Below, piece by piece: positions 47,019 to 59,389 of a stretch of 64,000 bases of DNA. Position numbers and translations under genes: made by a program. Location: the NCBI GenBank assembly GCA_050084515.1, contig CM114275.1:12834001-12898000 (forward strand), in the 5' to 3' direction. This DNA is from Blasia pusilla. Lineage: Eukaryota > Marchantiophyta > Marchantiopsida > Blasiales. The notes under the pieces were generated by a model, which did no database searches, was not told where the DNA came from, and was given only the letters and a program-made list of their open reading frames with translations. Position 1 is the first letter of the stretch, and each line of letters begins with the position of its first letter.

Positions 47019-47150
47019 ATCACGTCCTCTCAGGTCCATCACCTCACCTCTCAAAGTCCCTAAAGGATGCCCTGATGACCCTCGTGCCCCTCTCACAGGA
47101 TCACTTTCAATCTCGCGAGTAATCACTCAATCCAAACATGTGGCACTCAA
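47019..47150. repeat. Rearranged element leader next to the LTR
   Basis: 47032-47058 ('caggtccatcacctcacctctcaaagtc') repeats in direct orientation the gag-start region at 45877-45904. 47075-47140 is an inverted copy of the leader at 45920-45990 ('ctcgcgagattgagagtgatcgtg'). The LTR is therefore bracketed by pieces of its own leader, evidence of nested insertion or rearrangement. Confidence 0.6.
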
Positions 47151-49850
47151 TCTATGCTCTCTCGCACTGAGACGTGTGCTATGCGGAAACAAACGGCGTG
47201 GTGCGGCAAATCGGCTACTGTCCTATCATCTCATCGAGAGACTACACCCTCAACTTTGGACATCCTACATAGGTCTATGTCCCCTAAACCCATAGATCAT
47301 CCATGCTCTCAACATCAACACGAAATCCAATATCCCAAATAACTATCCAATACCCGAAAATCCCTAACAAGTGCAGGAAAAAAGACAAGAATGGGTAACC
47401 TGACAACAATGTCGATGCCGCTCCTCAGTAGCTGCAAATCTCGACCCCAACTCGGTCGTGAAGAAAAACTCCTCCAAATAGCAAGTTGTACTCCTCTGGT
47501 ACTGACGATGCTCAAATATCCTCGATGTGCGGTGCGGGTCCAACGGTATGGTGGGGTATTGGCGGCACGAAACGGCTACAAACGGCACAACACTCGAAAA
47601 TGGATGCGGCACTAAGCGGCATATCCTCCTCAAACAAAACACTTGTTGTCCTCCCAATGATGGTCCGGCTCCGCGATCGAGACGGTGCGGTGCAGCCAAG
47701 AGCGGCATGGCGCGGCAATCGGCGGCGCGTTGCGGCTACGTGCGTCACGACACGGTACTTGATTGTTGTCGAGTGGCTCCAACCTCAAGACATAGCAAAA
47801 TGGCAAAAGAGCTCGGACCCCCCATGAATCAAAAGGTCACTTGTCGGTAGTCGCGTATACCCTACGCGTGACGATCGATGACGAAAGTGTTGGCGGTGGC
47901 CACGATGAGTATGCCGCATAGGCACAACTCACCAAGTACACGACGGTGGCCTAACTCAAAAAAATCGACGGTCGTCGATGAGGGACAACGGCAACAGCCG
48001 ACTGACGGTAGGTTGTAGCGGCTTGACGATGGACGGACGGCAGTGGACAGACGGTAGCCGCGCCACGTACGTAGGGACGGGAATGGGCAGTAGCCGTACA
48101 CGCGGACTACGTATAGCACGTAGACAGGGCAGTAGCCGCACACGCGGCAACTAATGGGCCCCGATGCAGCAGAGCCCCCGTTGTAAGGGCCGCGGGTGAG
48201 CCATAAGGCTCGACAGTGGGCACGGCGGCAGCCAGTACTCACAGCGACACTCGAGCCGCGTATACAAGAAGACGAGGCGGCGAAGCAGAAACGGCAAGGA
48301 CGGAGCCGAGAGTGGACACGGCGGCTTTGGCTGTGTTCGCGGCTACTGCGGCAATTCCGGGTAGCAGCGCGGCGTAGGCGGGCAGGGAGGTAGGTCGTCG
48401 GCCGGACGGCCGACTGGACGGCGATGACGAGATCCGGGTCGGATGGTCAATAACGGCGGCAAGATCGCGGTAGCAACTCAATAGCAGGTGACCGGCGGGT
48501 ACTCAGTCGGCTGCAACAGGCGGGCTGGGACTACGAAGGACGAGGGAAAGCGGATCTGGGACTGGGACTGGGGACAGCATCCGTGTAGCTGTAGCCCACG
48601 CACAGCACGCAGCGACGCCAATAGCGTAGCGGCGTCCAACCAGGCTGGGTCGGCGGGACAGTCGGGCCACGACGTAGTAGGGGTGAACCACGTCCCCCCT
48701 TTTTTTTGTCTTACTACACTATCCCCCTAAAAATAGGGATTCCTCTATTTCTTCCTAACTTGATTGCCCCCCATCTTGACATTGCTCCAATTTCGCTACT
48801 TCTCCACAAATTTCTCCTAAACTTGGGGTTCAACACCCCCAAAAATATTCTCCACTTCAACTTCTAATTCCAAGTGCCACTACACTTGATTTTTCTACCC
48901 GCAAGTAATCAGTTACCACAAATTTAAGAATTTCACTTACAAGAAACGGTGGCTATGGTAGCCATACCAGAAGTGTCGTAACTTCATGCTCAAAAAATAA
49001 AATCATGCATCGTTTCTTCCACAGCGTGCACATCTTCCTGATCTACAACAGCATTAACTTGGTTTCTTCATTTATCTTTCCAAAAAAAGCTGACAGGGAC
49101 TGTCGCGCAGCCCTTCAATCTACACTCCTACAAAAAAATTGGCAACGCTTCCGCGCTGATTTCTCCCGACGAAAATCGCAAACCTGTAAGCACAAAAGCC
49201 AGCAAGCTACAAGGTACTCCCAAGAGCACTGAGAGCATGGGGCAAGCCACCCCCATACTCAATTTCTAACCAAATTTTGGCACCGCTTCCGCGTGCCACT
49301 CTCCCACATGAAAAATTGAACAACAAAATAGCAAACGGAGCGGCTCTTGCTCCCATTAGCACTCCCATGAGCCGCTCATCGGGGAGCACGGTCCCCAACC
49401 TGCACCAACAACGGATGACAAGCGAGCTCTTCCATTGAAACTCTCTCACTCTATCATTCTCTCTTCCTAAATCGATCACATCTCTCTCAACATCTCACAC
49501 CAAGCTCTCCATATAAGGTGTGCACTCTCTCTCATGTCAAACCAAACCCACTCTCCTAATGAGAGGTTTGGATTACACACACAAGGCAAGGAGGACCATA
49601 GCTCTGCTGCCTCATGCCAAGAGGTTCTACAAAGAGAGAATGAGCTCTCAAGCTCTCTCTCTTGGAGGTATATCCCCTTCCCTCTCCCAAGCCCTCTCCA
49701 CGGTAACGTATGCTCGCAGGTCACCTCCTTGGCACTTGACCTGTTGTAGTGGGTCAAGGGCCACTTCCCAAAGTGGAAAGTCAACTATACAAAAATTGAC
49801 AACTTACCTAAAATAGTAAGTTCCTCAATATGGCTCCAAATGAGCCAAAA
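47151..49850. other. GC-rich quasi-repetitive CGGC region and flank, no gene
   Basis: From about 47500 to 48690 the plus strand is dense in short words such as 'acggc', 'gcggc' and 'tagc(c/g)g', with overlapping frames on both strands typical of biased composition. From 48700 to 49850 the sequence becomes pyrimidine-rich, with 'ctctc' runs. No domain is recognisable. It may be the inside of a non-autonomous LTR element. Confidence 0.4.
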
Positions 49851-50900
49851 CGAAGGGCTCGACCTCTTGAGGCTGTCCTCTAGTATCTCCAAAGGCGCTT
49901 TATTAGATCTCGCCAATCTATCCTAACGGATGTGACAGACGAGACAATTAACTGAATTAAGATACATGGATTATTGATGATGTCACTTATGCTTATGCGG
50001 CTCTAGTGAGATATGTCACTCGAGCAAGTATCCTCTTTTGTGAGGCCTTGTTGTGTTTACATTTGGCTTGTATGGAAAGGACCATATATCATGTTGTGGT
50101 GATAGATAAAGCACATTGCAAAGTGTAATTCACAACCTTTATGACTATTTTAAATGTGTAACATGGATAATCAAGGTAATGCCCCAGAGAGGGTATATTC
50201 CTAACGAAGCTTGCTTTAAAGTCCATCTTTTAGATATAAGATCGGAGAATGACATCTATTATATATTGCAAGTAGACTTTGTTGATGTATTAAGTGTGGA
50301 TTCTCTTAGGGTAAGAGTAGATTATGATTGATGTTGAGATTACACCTTTATCTTTGTTGTGTATTGATTCATATCTCGTTATTATAAGTATGATGTGTAT
50401 ATTTCATGTGTTTGAGCCATATTGGGAATGAATACAATGCTGAACTATTATGGGAGTAAACGCAGTGCTAGATTATTACAAGATGCAAACCTTGATAAAA
50501 TTCAATGAGATTGAAAGATCAAAGTTACAACTCTTAGAGAAAATTTATTGGGATGTTTCTAATTCTTCATATACAAATGTTTAAAATCTAGGATTATAGA
50601 ATACAATGATTTTACATACACAGATGAAAACCAATGTATCTAGCTAACAACATGTATTAGTAGAAAAGACATAGCTAGCTTAGTGAAAAAATTGACACAT
50701 TGTTAATCAAGATTTTAAGGTTTATGATGAATGAGAAAAATATGTTTAAGATTTATTGGGAAAATGTTGGAAATTATGAAATATTTCTAACTAATTGAGC
50801 TCCAAAAATATGAGTTGATGAAAGGACTCTATTTATAATCTTCATAGTTAATACAACCTTTTTTTAAAAGTTTTTGGTTTCATTTGTCATGATGTTCAAA
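49851..50900. other. AT-rich decayed repeat DNA
   Basis: A 71-residue plus frame (50116-50331) has no recognised motif. The composition is continuous with the copia remnant that follows. Confidence 0.35.
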
Positions 50901-52145
50901 CTAAAGGCATTAGAAGTTATATCTTCAATTTTAGAAATGTATTGTCATTAGTTATGTTGATGAAACCAAGGAATATAAATTTTCTTTTCATCATCTAGAG
51001 AAGCAAGATGTCGTATTTGATGAGTTAAATTCATGGTATAAAAATCAAAACATATTCCATCTCTTGATTTTGTCTATTGAAGGAGCAATACGATCAAAAT
51101 TAAGTTCAAATTTCCTACAAGTTCCCCAAGTTTAATGGAGGTTTAGGAGAGATTTTATATTCTTTAGATAAATTCATCAATCTATGGTTTAGGAAGAATA
51201 TGTGTTTAATCTAGTTAGAGTCTAAGTCAACTATACGTTAGAGGCATCCTTCTATTAACAAAAATTCATTGATTAAATATAATCATGCATCTTGTTCTTA
51301 GATTCATAAATGAAATATTTGTTGCAACATATTATGCATATATGATGATGGCTCTTAAGAAACATAAATCAAGATTCTTTGAAAGAATTTGCATGTAAGA
51401 TGGAGTCATGGATTGGATTTAAGCCATGGAAGAACTTTTATCATTAAGAGATTAATGGTTTAGGAGTTGGTTGATATCTCATATGGTTTCTTTTACAATA
51501 TACCCATGAGCCTCTCACTAGGACAATGGTTCTACTTTAACATACAAGAAAGATTTGTGATGTGAGAGTATGATTGCATACTATATTTATAAAAGAACTT
51601 TTGGTATATGACTGTGTGTGTGAATATTTTCTACAATTGAGTTTGATTTCTAGGTTGTTGAGCGTGTTGGATGATTATAACAATGCATATTTTCGGGCCA
51701 TATTAATGCACACAATAAAAGGCTTTGTACAATAATCTGGTATTGACTACAAGGAGAGATTTTATATTTTTATTAACATGGTGAACTTGAGAAAATTAGT
51801 TCAAGTGGAAATAAATAAGATGGGGAGGCTACATCCATAGGATGTAGCCTTCACTTCTCATTCAAGAATGTATTCTTGAATAGAAATACCCATAGGATGT
51901 AGCCTTCACTTCTCATTCAAGAATGTATTCTTGAATAGAAATACGCATGAAGAAATATAGAGGATTCATCCTCCTACATATGAGCACCCAAAGTTTTCAT
52001 TTAATGTATGGAAGTTAAACAAAGCTTTGTTCGTGTTCAAGAAAGCTCTCAAAGTTTGATATGACCAAATTGCATATACTACTAAGGATAAGAAGCATAT
52101 TTTATCATGTTGCAAGCCTATTTTGCATTTGCAAATATTTTGCAA
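50900..52145 (+). mobile_element. Decayed Ty1/copia retrotransposon remnant
   Basis: At 51003-51040 the plus strand reads KQDVVFDELNSWY, matching the copia segment that ends in SRDVVFDE. At 51963-52060 it reads RIHPPTYEHPKFSFNVWKLN then KALFVFKKALKV, a stop, and YDQI, matching the copia reverse transcriptase stretch in which VWKLxKALYGLKQ is diagnostic. The AT-rich composition and stops show long decay. LTRs were not located. Confidence 0.7.
51836..51944. repeat. 55-bp tandem duplication
   Basis: Two nearly identical units start 'cataggatgtagccttcact' at 51836 and 51891. Each contains the palindrome ATTCAAGAAT-gt-ATTCTTGAAT. Near identity within a decayed element shows that the duplication is recent. 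Confidence 0.92.
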
Positions 52146-52249
52146 CTAGTTTGCAAGTCCACTTTATATGAGAAATTTTCTAGTCCAATATAATTTGGCT
52201 CTAATTTGTGAATATTCCAAACTTTACGAGTCTTGGGAGACGCCAAAGA

Positions 52250-52625
52250 TTCACAAACACCTTGGCGGAAATGTGGGTGCGGACCCTGGTTTCAGCAGGG
52301 CTTGCCCCGTCCACAACATAGACCTTGGCTTGGCTAGCCTAGTGTGTGCCCTGTGTGGACGTACCGCAGGCCGGTGCAAGCCAAGTGGGCTCACTGCAAG
52401 CCACGCGCGGGCCAAGAAAGGGCTCAAAGCCCGCATACCCGTTCGTCATTGGAACCATGCCTGCCTCCCTTATTCTCAGCTTGCACTCCTTCCCGTATCT
52501 CCCAATCCCGCGTGGATGACTATGGTACCAAAAAAACCATACGGCGGATGCGTTGGGCATGTATGTGGACATTGGGCATGTATGTGGACATGCCCGTCAT
52601 GCACGATGGAGAAATGGGTAGGTGA
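52250..52625 (+). repeat. GC-rich dispersed repeat, copy 1
   Basis: The segment with 'ggctcaaagcccgcatacccgttcgt', 'ccaatcccg', 'ggtaccaaaaaaaccat' and 'ttgggcatgtatgtggacatg' is collinear with 63420-63945. It includes an internal 19-bp tandem duplication (about 52554-52592). Open frames on both strands have no motif. Confidence 0.65.
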
Positions 52626-54100
52626 AGAACATGGAGGCAAGTAAGAGGGATGAAAAAGAAACAAGGCCCTTCCATAGCATACACACAAACTTTCCAGGCG
52701 CAACCTTGCATTCCTTCCGGCACATCATCTCGCGCCCTGCATGTGTAGGCAAGGCACGATGAACATCCGCAACTCCATGGGATGTTCCTGGTTCTTTGGA
52801 CGAGGAAAATCCCATGGAAGGGAGGACGCATGAGCTGCCTGCCTACGGACACAAATGTGTCCGTAGGCAGAATTGAGAATTTGAGCTCCGCAGACTCACA
52901 CATTGTGACTCACCTTTTATGCGACGACGGACGTCACGAGCCTCTTGACGCGCATCAACTCGAGGACGATCCACGGCCGCTGCCAAGAATCCGTTCTCTA
53001 CCATGGAATTCCTCAATTTCCACGATCCCAAGACGATAAGCATGCACGATCCGTGGTATCCGGGCCCTAAGCTATGGAGCCAGCGCCCGAGTGCGTAGGA
53101 GATTAGATCGACTCGACTCTCGAGGGTATAACGGTGCAATTCCTCGTGAAGCCCCAATTCTCAGATTCCATGGGTTGGGTGGCAAAGCTCGCGCATACGG
53201 GTAGTGAGGGACTCAGGAGAGAAGATTCGGTCCACCGCAGAAGGTAGCGTCCGCGCTCATGAAGGTAAGCAAAAGTGGATTGCTAACCATTCATCTCCAT
53301 TTCGTCTACCTCCTCCTCCTGGCACCTCACCGGGTTTACCTGTCATGCATGATTTGGAAATTGAACCGCGATGGTGGATGCGGCCGGGGATTACTCATTC
53401 GTAGGGCTGTGATCACTGATCATCGACTCTCTCGTAGCCGGGACCAGGAAGCGCACCGATCTCAAAGCGTGCAGTTCACCGAATTGCAGCGGCGCAGCCC
53501 CGCTCCATCCCCTGCCCTCTCCGTCCGTCCGCTCCAATCCCCTGAGCTATGGCTAGGTCGTGTGGCCAACCGGAGGGCACGTATGCAAATAATGCCAAGG
53601 AATCTGGAGCTAGATCGTAGCCCCCTTCGCTTTTGCAAGCGCATCGATGGCATGGAACAACACCGGAACTTGGCAAGGATCAACCAATGCCCATCTCGCT
53701 GCGCTTCCATCTCCGCTTCGGATCACACCTCGCCAGCCGCTGAGCGAGCGTTGCTGGCTACTCCGAGAGGCCCAACTGCGGAAGTGAAGCGTAGCGATTG
53801 ATTTCGCGTGATCCGGATTGTGAAACCAGTGACCTATTTCTCCCACTCCGAGTCCAAGATCGGCGCCATCGCCCAGCGAAACGAAGCTCGCTCGCTCGCT
53901 CGCTCGCTGCGCTGCGTCGTCCAGAAGCTTCAGATCTGTCAGATAAACCCGTCCCTGAAACTCTAGAGTCTAGATGCGGCCCTCCTCATTCCTGGGGACT
54001 GTGTGTGTTGCCGCTACTTTCACTTTTGCGTGCGCACTCACTAGTGTTACTACTTAAGGGCCCTCTCACAGAGACCTTCTGACTCAATTCTCTTAACTTT
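52626..54100. other. GC-moderate region, no recognised gene
   Basis: A perfect foldback lies at 52839-52870. A 180-residue plus frame (53259-53801) begins with a hydrophobic stretch (GLLTIHLHFVYLLLLAP) but then is Arg/Ser-rich and without a domain, so I do not call it a gene. A (CTCG)n tract lies at about 53880-53908. Confidence 0.35.
52839..52870. repeat. Perfect foldback, 15-bp arms, 2-base loop
   Basis: CTGCCTACGGACACA is followed after 'aa' by its exact reverse complement. Confidence 0.95.
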
Positions 54101-54833
54101 ATGACATTCTCGCTATGTCTACATCTACAGAGTCCGGACTACCGGACTAGAGCCGGGGCGTTTACTCGAAAAAAATAGTGGAAAGAAGTTGTAAAGATGC
54201 GCCATGGGCTACATTCGCAATCACACGTTTTCTGGTATAATGAATGAATAAATCGTCTCACACGTTTTCAAAGATAATAATGAAAATTTTGGTTTTCTTT
54301 TCCTTCTCGTTCATTGAGAAATCATTTATTTTACGATACAGCTGTTAATTTTTTATGATGAAAAAAATCTTGCTCTTTTCATTTATTGAGTACTTTTTGA
54401 GAGAAAATCTTCTAATTTTTAATATAATAAGAAGTGGTTGACCATTTTGTGTTCTTGTTCTGTATTGGGTACATTATGAGGACTCGGTTTTAGGGGGGCT
54501 AATATAGCAGCAAAGTAAAAGTAACATAAAACTAACTCTCCCCAAACACCAATCACTTAAGATATTCCGATATTAATTTTGTGAACTTATTTAAGAAATG
54601 ACTTCACATCTTTTGGACATAGTTTCAAAAAAAAAAACTGACCCTCATTGTATTTTTATTATAGATGGGTCACTCATCAAGAGTAGCTAAAGGGAATTTA
54701 AGTGGTCATTGGCACAAGGGAAGAAATAAACGAAACGAACCTATGCAAAGGGTGTCCAGATAATGGAGTTGAGGGTGGGCTTAGCTTGTCCACATTCATG
54801 AGTTTTGATTTCAAAAGGAGTGTTGGAAACAAA

Positions 54834-55011
54834 AATTATCATATTTATGTCCAAATGAATCATAAAAGAGTAAAATAGCCCTCCTTCTTATAGCCATGTG
54901 TCCTATTCCATACAAGTTGCAAATTATCATATTTGTGTCGAAGTAAGAATAAAAAAAAGTGAAGAGAGCCCTCCATCTTTGTGCCACGTGTCCTATTCCA
55001 CACAAGTTGCA
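54834..55011. repeat. 88-bp tandem duplication
   Basis: Two units start 'aattatcatatttatgtccaa' (54834) and 'aattatcatatttgtgtcgaa' (54922). Both contain 'agccctcc', 'gtgtcctattcca' and 'acaagttgca' in order. The surrounding AT-rich DNA (54100-55540) has no gene. Confidence 0.85.
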
Positions 55012-55804
55012 TGCTTTGAAGGCACACACTCTAAAATGGTGCTTCTCCACTAAGTGGATGGAAAAATAAAGGGCATCCATATGTATGCTCGGGACCCCAC
55101 ACTAATTGATCAACTGCGGAATTGCCGTGATAGTATCATTCCCACAAGGTCACCATAAAACGCTGAATGGATCTTGGCTCATTAAGATGCAAATGCATAG
55201 TTGGTTTTTCTTTTGTCCGGGTGGGGGGAGAAGAATAATGAATCTGCTTATGATATCACTTGAGTTGGATGAAATAATAAAGTAAGATTTGATTAGAATT
55301 CGTGCACTAAATATTTTAAAAATTGTGTGAAATTTTTATTTTCTTCTCCATGTCATACGATTAACATGTTGAAACATTCCAATGTTAAACGTGGATGTGT
55401 TTAAAAATGAAAATATTACATGTGTAAAATTAATATTAATGTTCTCTAGTTCTTATCATCATTCAAATAGAACTGATTGCACTTACCAAAAACCAACCTT
55501 TCTAAAATAAATAATTCTTCCCTAATTTCCTGAACCTAGCACCTACGACGTGAAAACACTACTTTCATGTCCATACTTTTGTAAACGAGTGACATATTTG
55601 AATTTAGAAATGAAATGCGTTGAGAGGAGGCATTTGGAGGTGTCGTTTGTAGGTGAGACTTTTCTGGTATTAAAAATCGGTAGGATGCTGTATATCCATA
55701 TCATCCACATCTATGTTATTATGGGCAAGTGCCTTCTTGATTTGCAATCACCTCTATGTTTGACACGTGGCATTCGAGCACCAAGAAAATGTTTCACAGA
55801 ACAA

Positions 55805-55905
55805 AAGTTTGAATTTGTGTGCAACATTATTAATCCCTTCCCTTCACGAGAAGGGAAGGGATTAAACTCTTTTTATTTCTCGTGCATCGCACGGACACTT
55901 CTAGT
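55805..55905. repeat. Dispersed short repeat, copy B, with perfect internal foldback
   Basis: It matches copy A at 39040-39155 in both flanks ('gaatttgtgtgc' and 'ctttttatttctcgtgcatcgcacggacac'). Its centre (55830-55865) is a perfect 16-bp foldback, TTAATCCCTTCCCTTC with a 4-base loop. The corresponding part of copy A is only a weak foldback. Confidence 0.65.
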
Positions 55906-58900
55906 ACACTGGACATGGACACCAACTAGTATCGTAGGAATGGAAGTATAATTTATGAAAGACAAATTTTGAAAACAAAATCAGACATTTGTAAACACAA
56001 GAGATTCAGAGTGAATCTAGACCAATGGAAATGAACCGGATTTGCATAAAAATGTGATCAGAAGATCATGGTAGAGTTTTGGATGATTATTGGAGCAGCA
56101 CAAACCATCCCATCTGAGGGAGGGGAGTTAAGTAGTTCAGAACAACACGACATTAGCTGCGCCAAGTGTGCGACCGCTTCAAGTCGCCACGACGAACAAA
56201 CAACTCATACAAAGTACGGAAGAACCCCTCCCCTCTTCTACACGTCTCTATGATGACACGACGACAGGAATGATGGTCATCACATGACCTAACTTCTCGA
56301 CAGAAACTTCACGAGAGAGGAACAACCTGAAGGGGGAGCCTCGTGTTGAAGTGAAGGTCAAAGAGGAAGATGGTCCGTCTCGAAGGATGCGTCGACTGTA
56401 GAGGGAAGAAAAAACTGTGTCCATTTATTGTAGAGCTCACCTGTGTACGGAAAGGGGGGCTCTGGGCATAGATCTTGACTTGGTTTGGGTTTGGTGCGAT
56501 GGATGGGCGCTTCGTCTCTGCCTCCCGTTTCAGCGAATGGTTTGTTTGCGTTCGGTGCGATGGATGGGGCGCTTCGTCCCTGCCTCCCTCTCCAACTCAC
56601 CGGAACGGCGGGAGCATCGAGTGCGGGGCAGACACCTGCGGTGCGGTCGATTTCCTAGCGCACAAGATCAGATACGCGGTGTAGGCCGTGGCTGGCTGCT
56701 GCTGCCGCTGCTGGAGGAGGAGGAGTCGTGGTAGCAGCAGGAGCATGAGGAAAACATTCAAGGGCGCGCACGGGTCGAGGAGGAGTCGAATGTATGATTC
56801 ACGGCCCATGACTATTACTGGTCTAGCTAGGGCTGACGTCGCTGGAGATGCGAGCGATGAAGGAAAGGGAAAAGCGGGGCGATGGGTGTATGGCGTGCAT
56901 GCGCTGTGATCTGCGCCCGAACCGCACACACAGGTCTCCCGCACACGCATCCGTGTGAGCGAGCGAGGAGAGGCATCGTTCTCGAGCGCAGCGACCACGG
57001 AGGGGCTAGGAAGCTAGCCTGCGTCGTTCGCAATTCAAAGCTCCTGGGCCCGTGTGGTGTGGAGTGACTCGCTTTGTGCCATGCCAAAATTCCCTCGACT
57101 TGTTCCCGCCTCGAAAAGTGACTCTGTACCAGAAAGTGGGGATTATTAGAGATGGAGAGGGATGGATCACGTCACGGAGAAAGCGCCCCTTTCTACCTGA
57201 GACGTAAAGAAAGTTCGCTCTCATGCATATTCGTACAGTGCCAGTTACCAGATAACTTGTGGATTGCAACCCGGGCGTGGACACGCCATGGTTTTAAAAA
57301 AAATTTGCGCTCGCTCAGGCGCCTCTGGAGTTTCGAGCAGTCGCTCGCGAGAACACACCGTCTGCCTGGCGAGCGTCGCGGCGCACGTACTACGCTACAT
57401 ATTGGATCAAGTGTGACTAGTTGGCATTGTACTCGTGGGGAAACCGCATCAACATAATATGCAACATTCACTCATCCTGGACCACCGTTATCTTCAGTAC
57501 TCCATAGCCTAGCTAGCTCGGCTTCAGAAATCTCGCGCTCGCTCGAAGTCGAATCACATCTCTCGGGGATTCTCTTGCGGGTTCGATGACTTGTCGCAAA
57601 CGTACTTCCCTGTCTATGCCATGAGAGCTCGCGAGTACGAAAGCGTTCTTTGGACATACGCATAGTCGACGGTGCGCATCGCGTTTCCGAGCATGTACAC
57701 GTCTCAGGCTGGGAGCCCGTCGAGCTCGATCGTGAAGAATCTTGCGGCGATTGCTCTCAGGAGGATAAATCCATGAGCTCAGAGGGGTAGTGCACTAATC
57801 CTCCCGTCCTAAGTTCTACCTGCACTTATCACAAGTAAGTTGAAACCGCGGGGCTTTCTGGACAGCGTTTCTCCGTCGTCACGAGCTTGAGCTAGCTCAT
57901 GCGCAAGCAAAGCACACCGTGCCAGGGAAAAATATGGGTAGGGACCCACGGTAAAATTAAACGCTCTATATCTAACGCGTGATTCAAGAAAACGTACGGA
58001 GAAAAGTTCAATCCGACGCAGGGCCGGCCCGGGTCTGTCCGGGCTTGCAGCGTTTCAACCACGAGTTTGTTGCACTTCCCTAGAGCAGGTTGCCTGGAAC
58101 CAAAGTTTAACGGAACTCGGAGGCCCAGGGCAGAATAGTTCGACATTAGATTTTTCGAAGTGGTCGTAGTTCGGTACCAACTACTCCGAAGTCCTGAGCA
58201 TAACCCGACGATAAGAAGGAGAATGGGGAGGAGAGCTCCACTGCAAACCACGCCAATACTTACGTTTCGCATTGTCGTGACCCATGTTTACGGATTTCGT
58301 TTAGATCGCCACAAACTTTAGTCTCGGCCGGCAAGTTTCTATCATCATGATGAACTCTCGGGACACACTGTAGCGCATACCAAACAAAGGCTTCTTGAAC
58401 CGGATCGCGTCCTGCGGCCCCAGGCCAGGGCCCTCGGAAATTTTAAGATAACTGCTGTGTTGTCTGCTTGTGAGGAAACAACTTTAATCTCATCGATAGT
58501 GGTAGCTAGCTGTACGTGATGTGTGCATCCGGCGCGTACCCGTACGTAGAACTCCATTTACTTTCGGTCCGGCTCAACATAAAAAATCGGGGAGGAGCCA
58601 GATATTTATTGCAAGACCGGATTCGATTTTCGAGAGATTTACTGTGGTAGACCGATGAACCTTCGCTGGTTTGTTAGGCCAGAAAGGTATCTCAATCATG
58701 CGCACAAATCTGAAGACATCCTCGCATTGTGTCACAGGTAAGGAACCGGAGAGGTCTTGATTCCACAAGGCTCTTGCAGCTGCCAGGTACCGAAATTTTG
58801 GTGACTCTGGCACCGCGCTCCGCTCTGCACTCTGGACTGTCGTTGCGGAGGGGTGGGTAACTGGCCTTGGGCAGTTCCTTCAAGTCACCCTGGATTTCTC

Positions 58901-59150
58901 CCTCCCAAGAGAAACTCGACGGGAGTTCCATCGCCTCAAAAAGAGAACAGAAATGTCACTGAGGCTTTCAGCAGGTGTGATTAGGAGACGAAGTCTTGAC
59001 CCTGTGGGATTCCGATAGTTGTCATAATTGCTGAGTTCAGGTCGGGCCAGACGCTCACCGTACATGTACAAAGCTACATAGCTCCCCACCGATCAGCAAT
59101 ACCTGTGTACTACAGAAGTCCACCATCCTATCCATCTGTACGCGTCGTCT
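55906..59150. other. GC-rich region without a recognised gene
   Basis: Overlapping frames of 60-133 residues occur on both strands with no domain. A direct duplication of 'ggtgcgatggatggg(g)cgcttcgtc(t/c)ctgcctccc' occurs at about 56495-56530 and 56554-56590. Confidence 0.35.
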
Positions 59151-59155
59151 GAACA

Positions 59156-59214
59156 ATTGTAATTGCCATTGTAGCACGTGTGGGCTAAACACGTGCTACA
59201 ATGGCAATTACAAT
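59156..59214. repeat. Perfect foldback, 25-bp arms, 9-base loop
   Basis: The left arm runs ATTGTAATTGCCATTGTAGC plus ACGTG. The right arm is its exact reverse complement. No mismatch was found in 25 pairs. A transcript of this site would form a long hairpin. Confidence 0.95.
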
Positions 59215-59293
59215 GCTGTAAGGCTTGTTAGAAGAACAAAGATGCACTTCGATAAAAACGAGTGATGGAAAACCCATCGGAAGTACAAAAGAG

Positions 59294-59320
59294 AGGTTTT
59301 GACTCAAAGAGTCAAAACCT
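59294..59320. repeat. Perfect foldback, 12-bp arms, 3-base loop
   Basis: AGGTTTTGACTC-aaa-GAGTCAAAACCT, only about 80 bp from the 25-bp foldback. A GC-rich short foldback (GGCGG-ctcgcg-CCGCC) follows near 59366-59381. Confidence 0.93.
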
Positions 59321-59389
59321 GAAGGCCACAACACGACCAGATTTTTAAGGAAAGGGGGGTCCAGGGCGGCTCGCGCCGCCCGCCTTTCG

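Noticed and set aside
53259-53801. 180-residue open frame with a hydrophobic N-terminus as a secreted protein gene
   Set aside because: The hydrophobic stretch is followed by low-complexity Arg/Ser sequence with no domain, and overlapping frames of similar length occur on the opposite strand.
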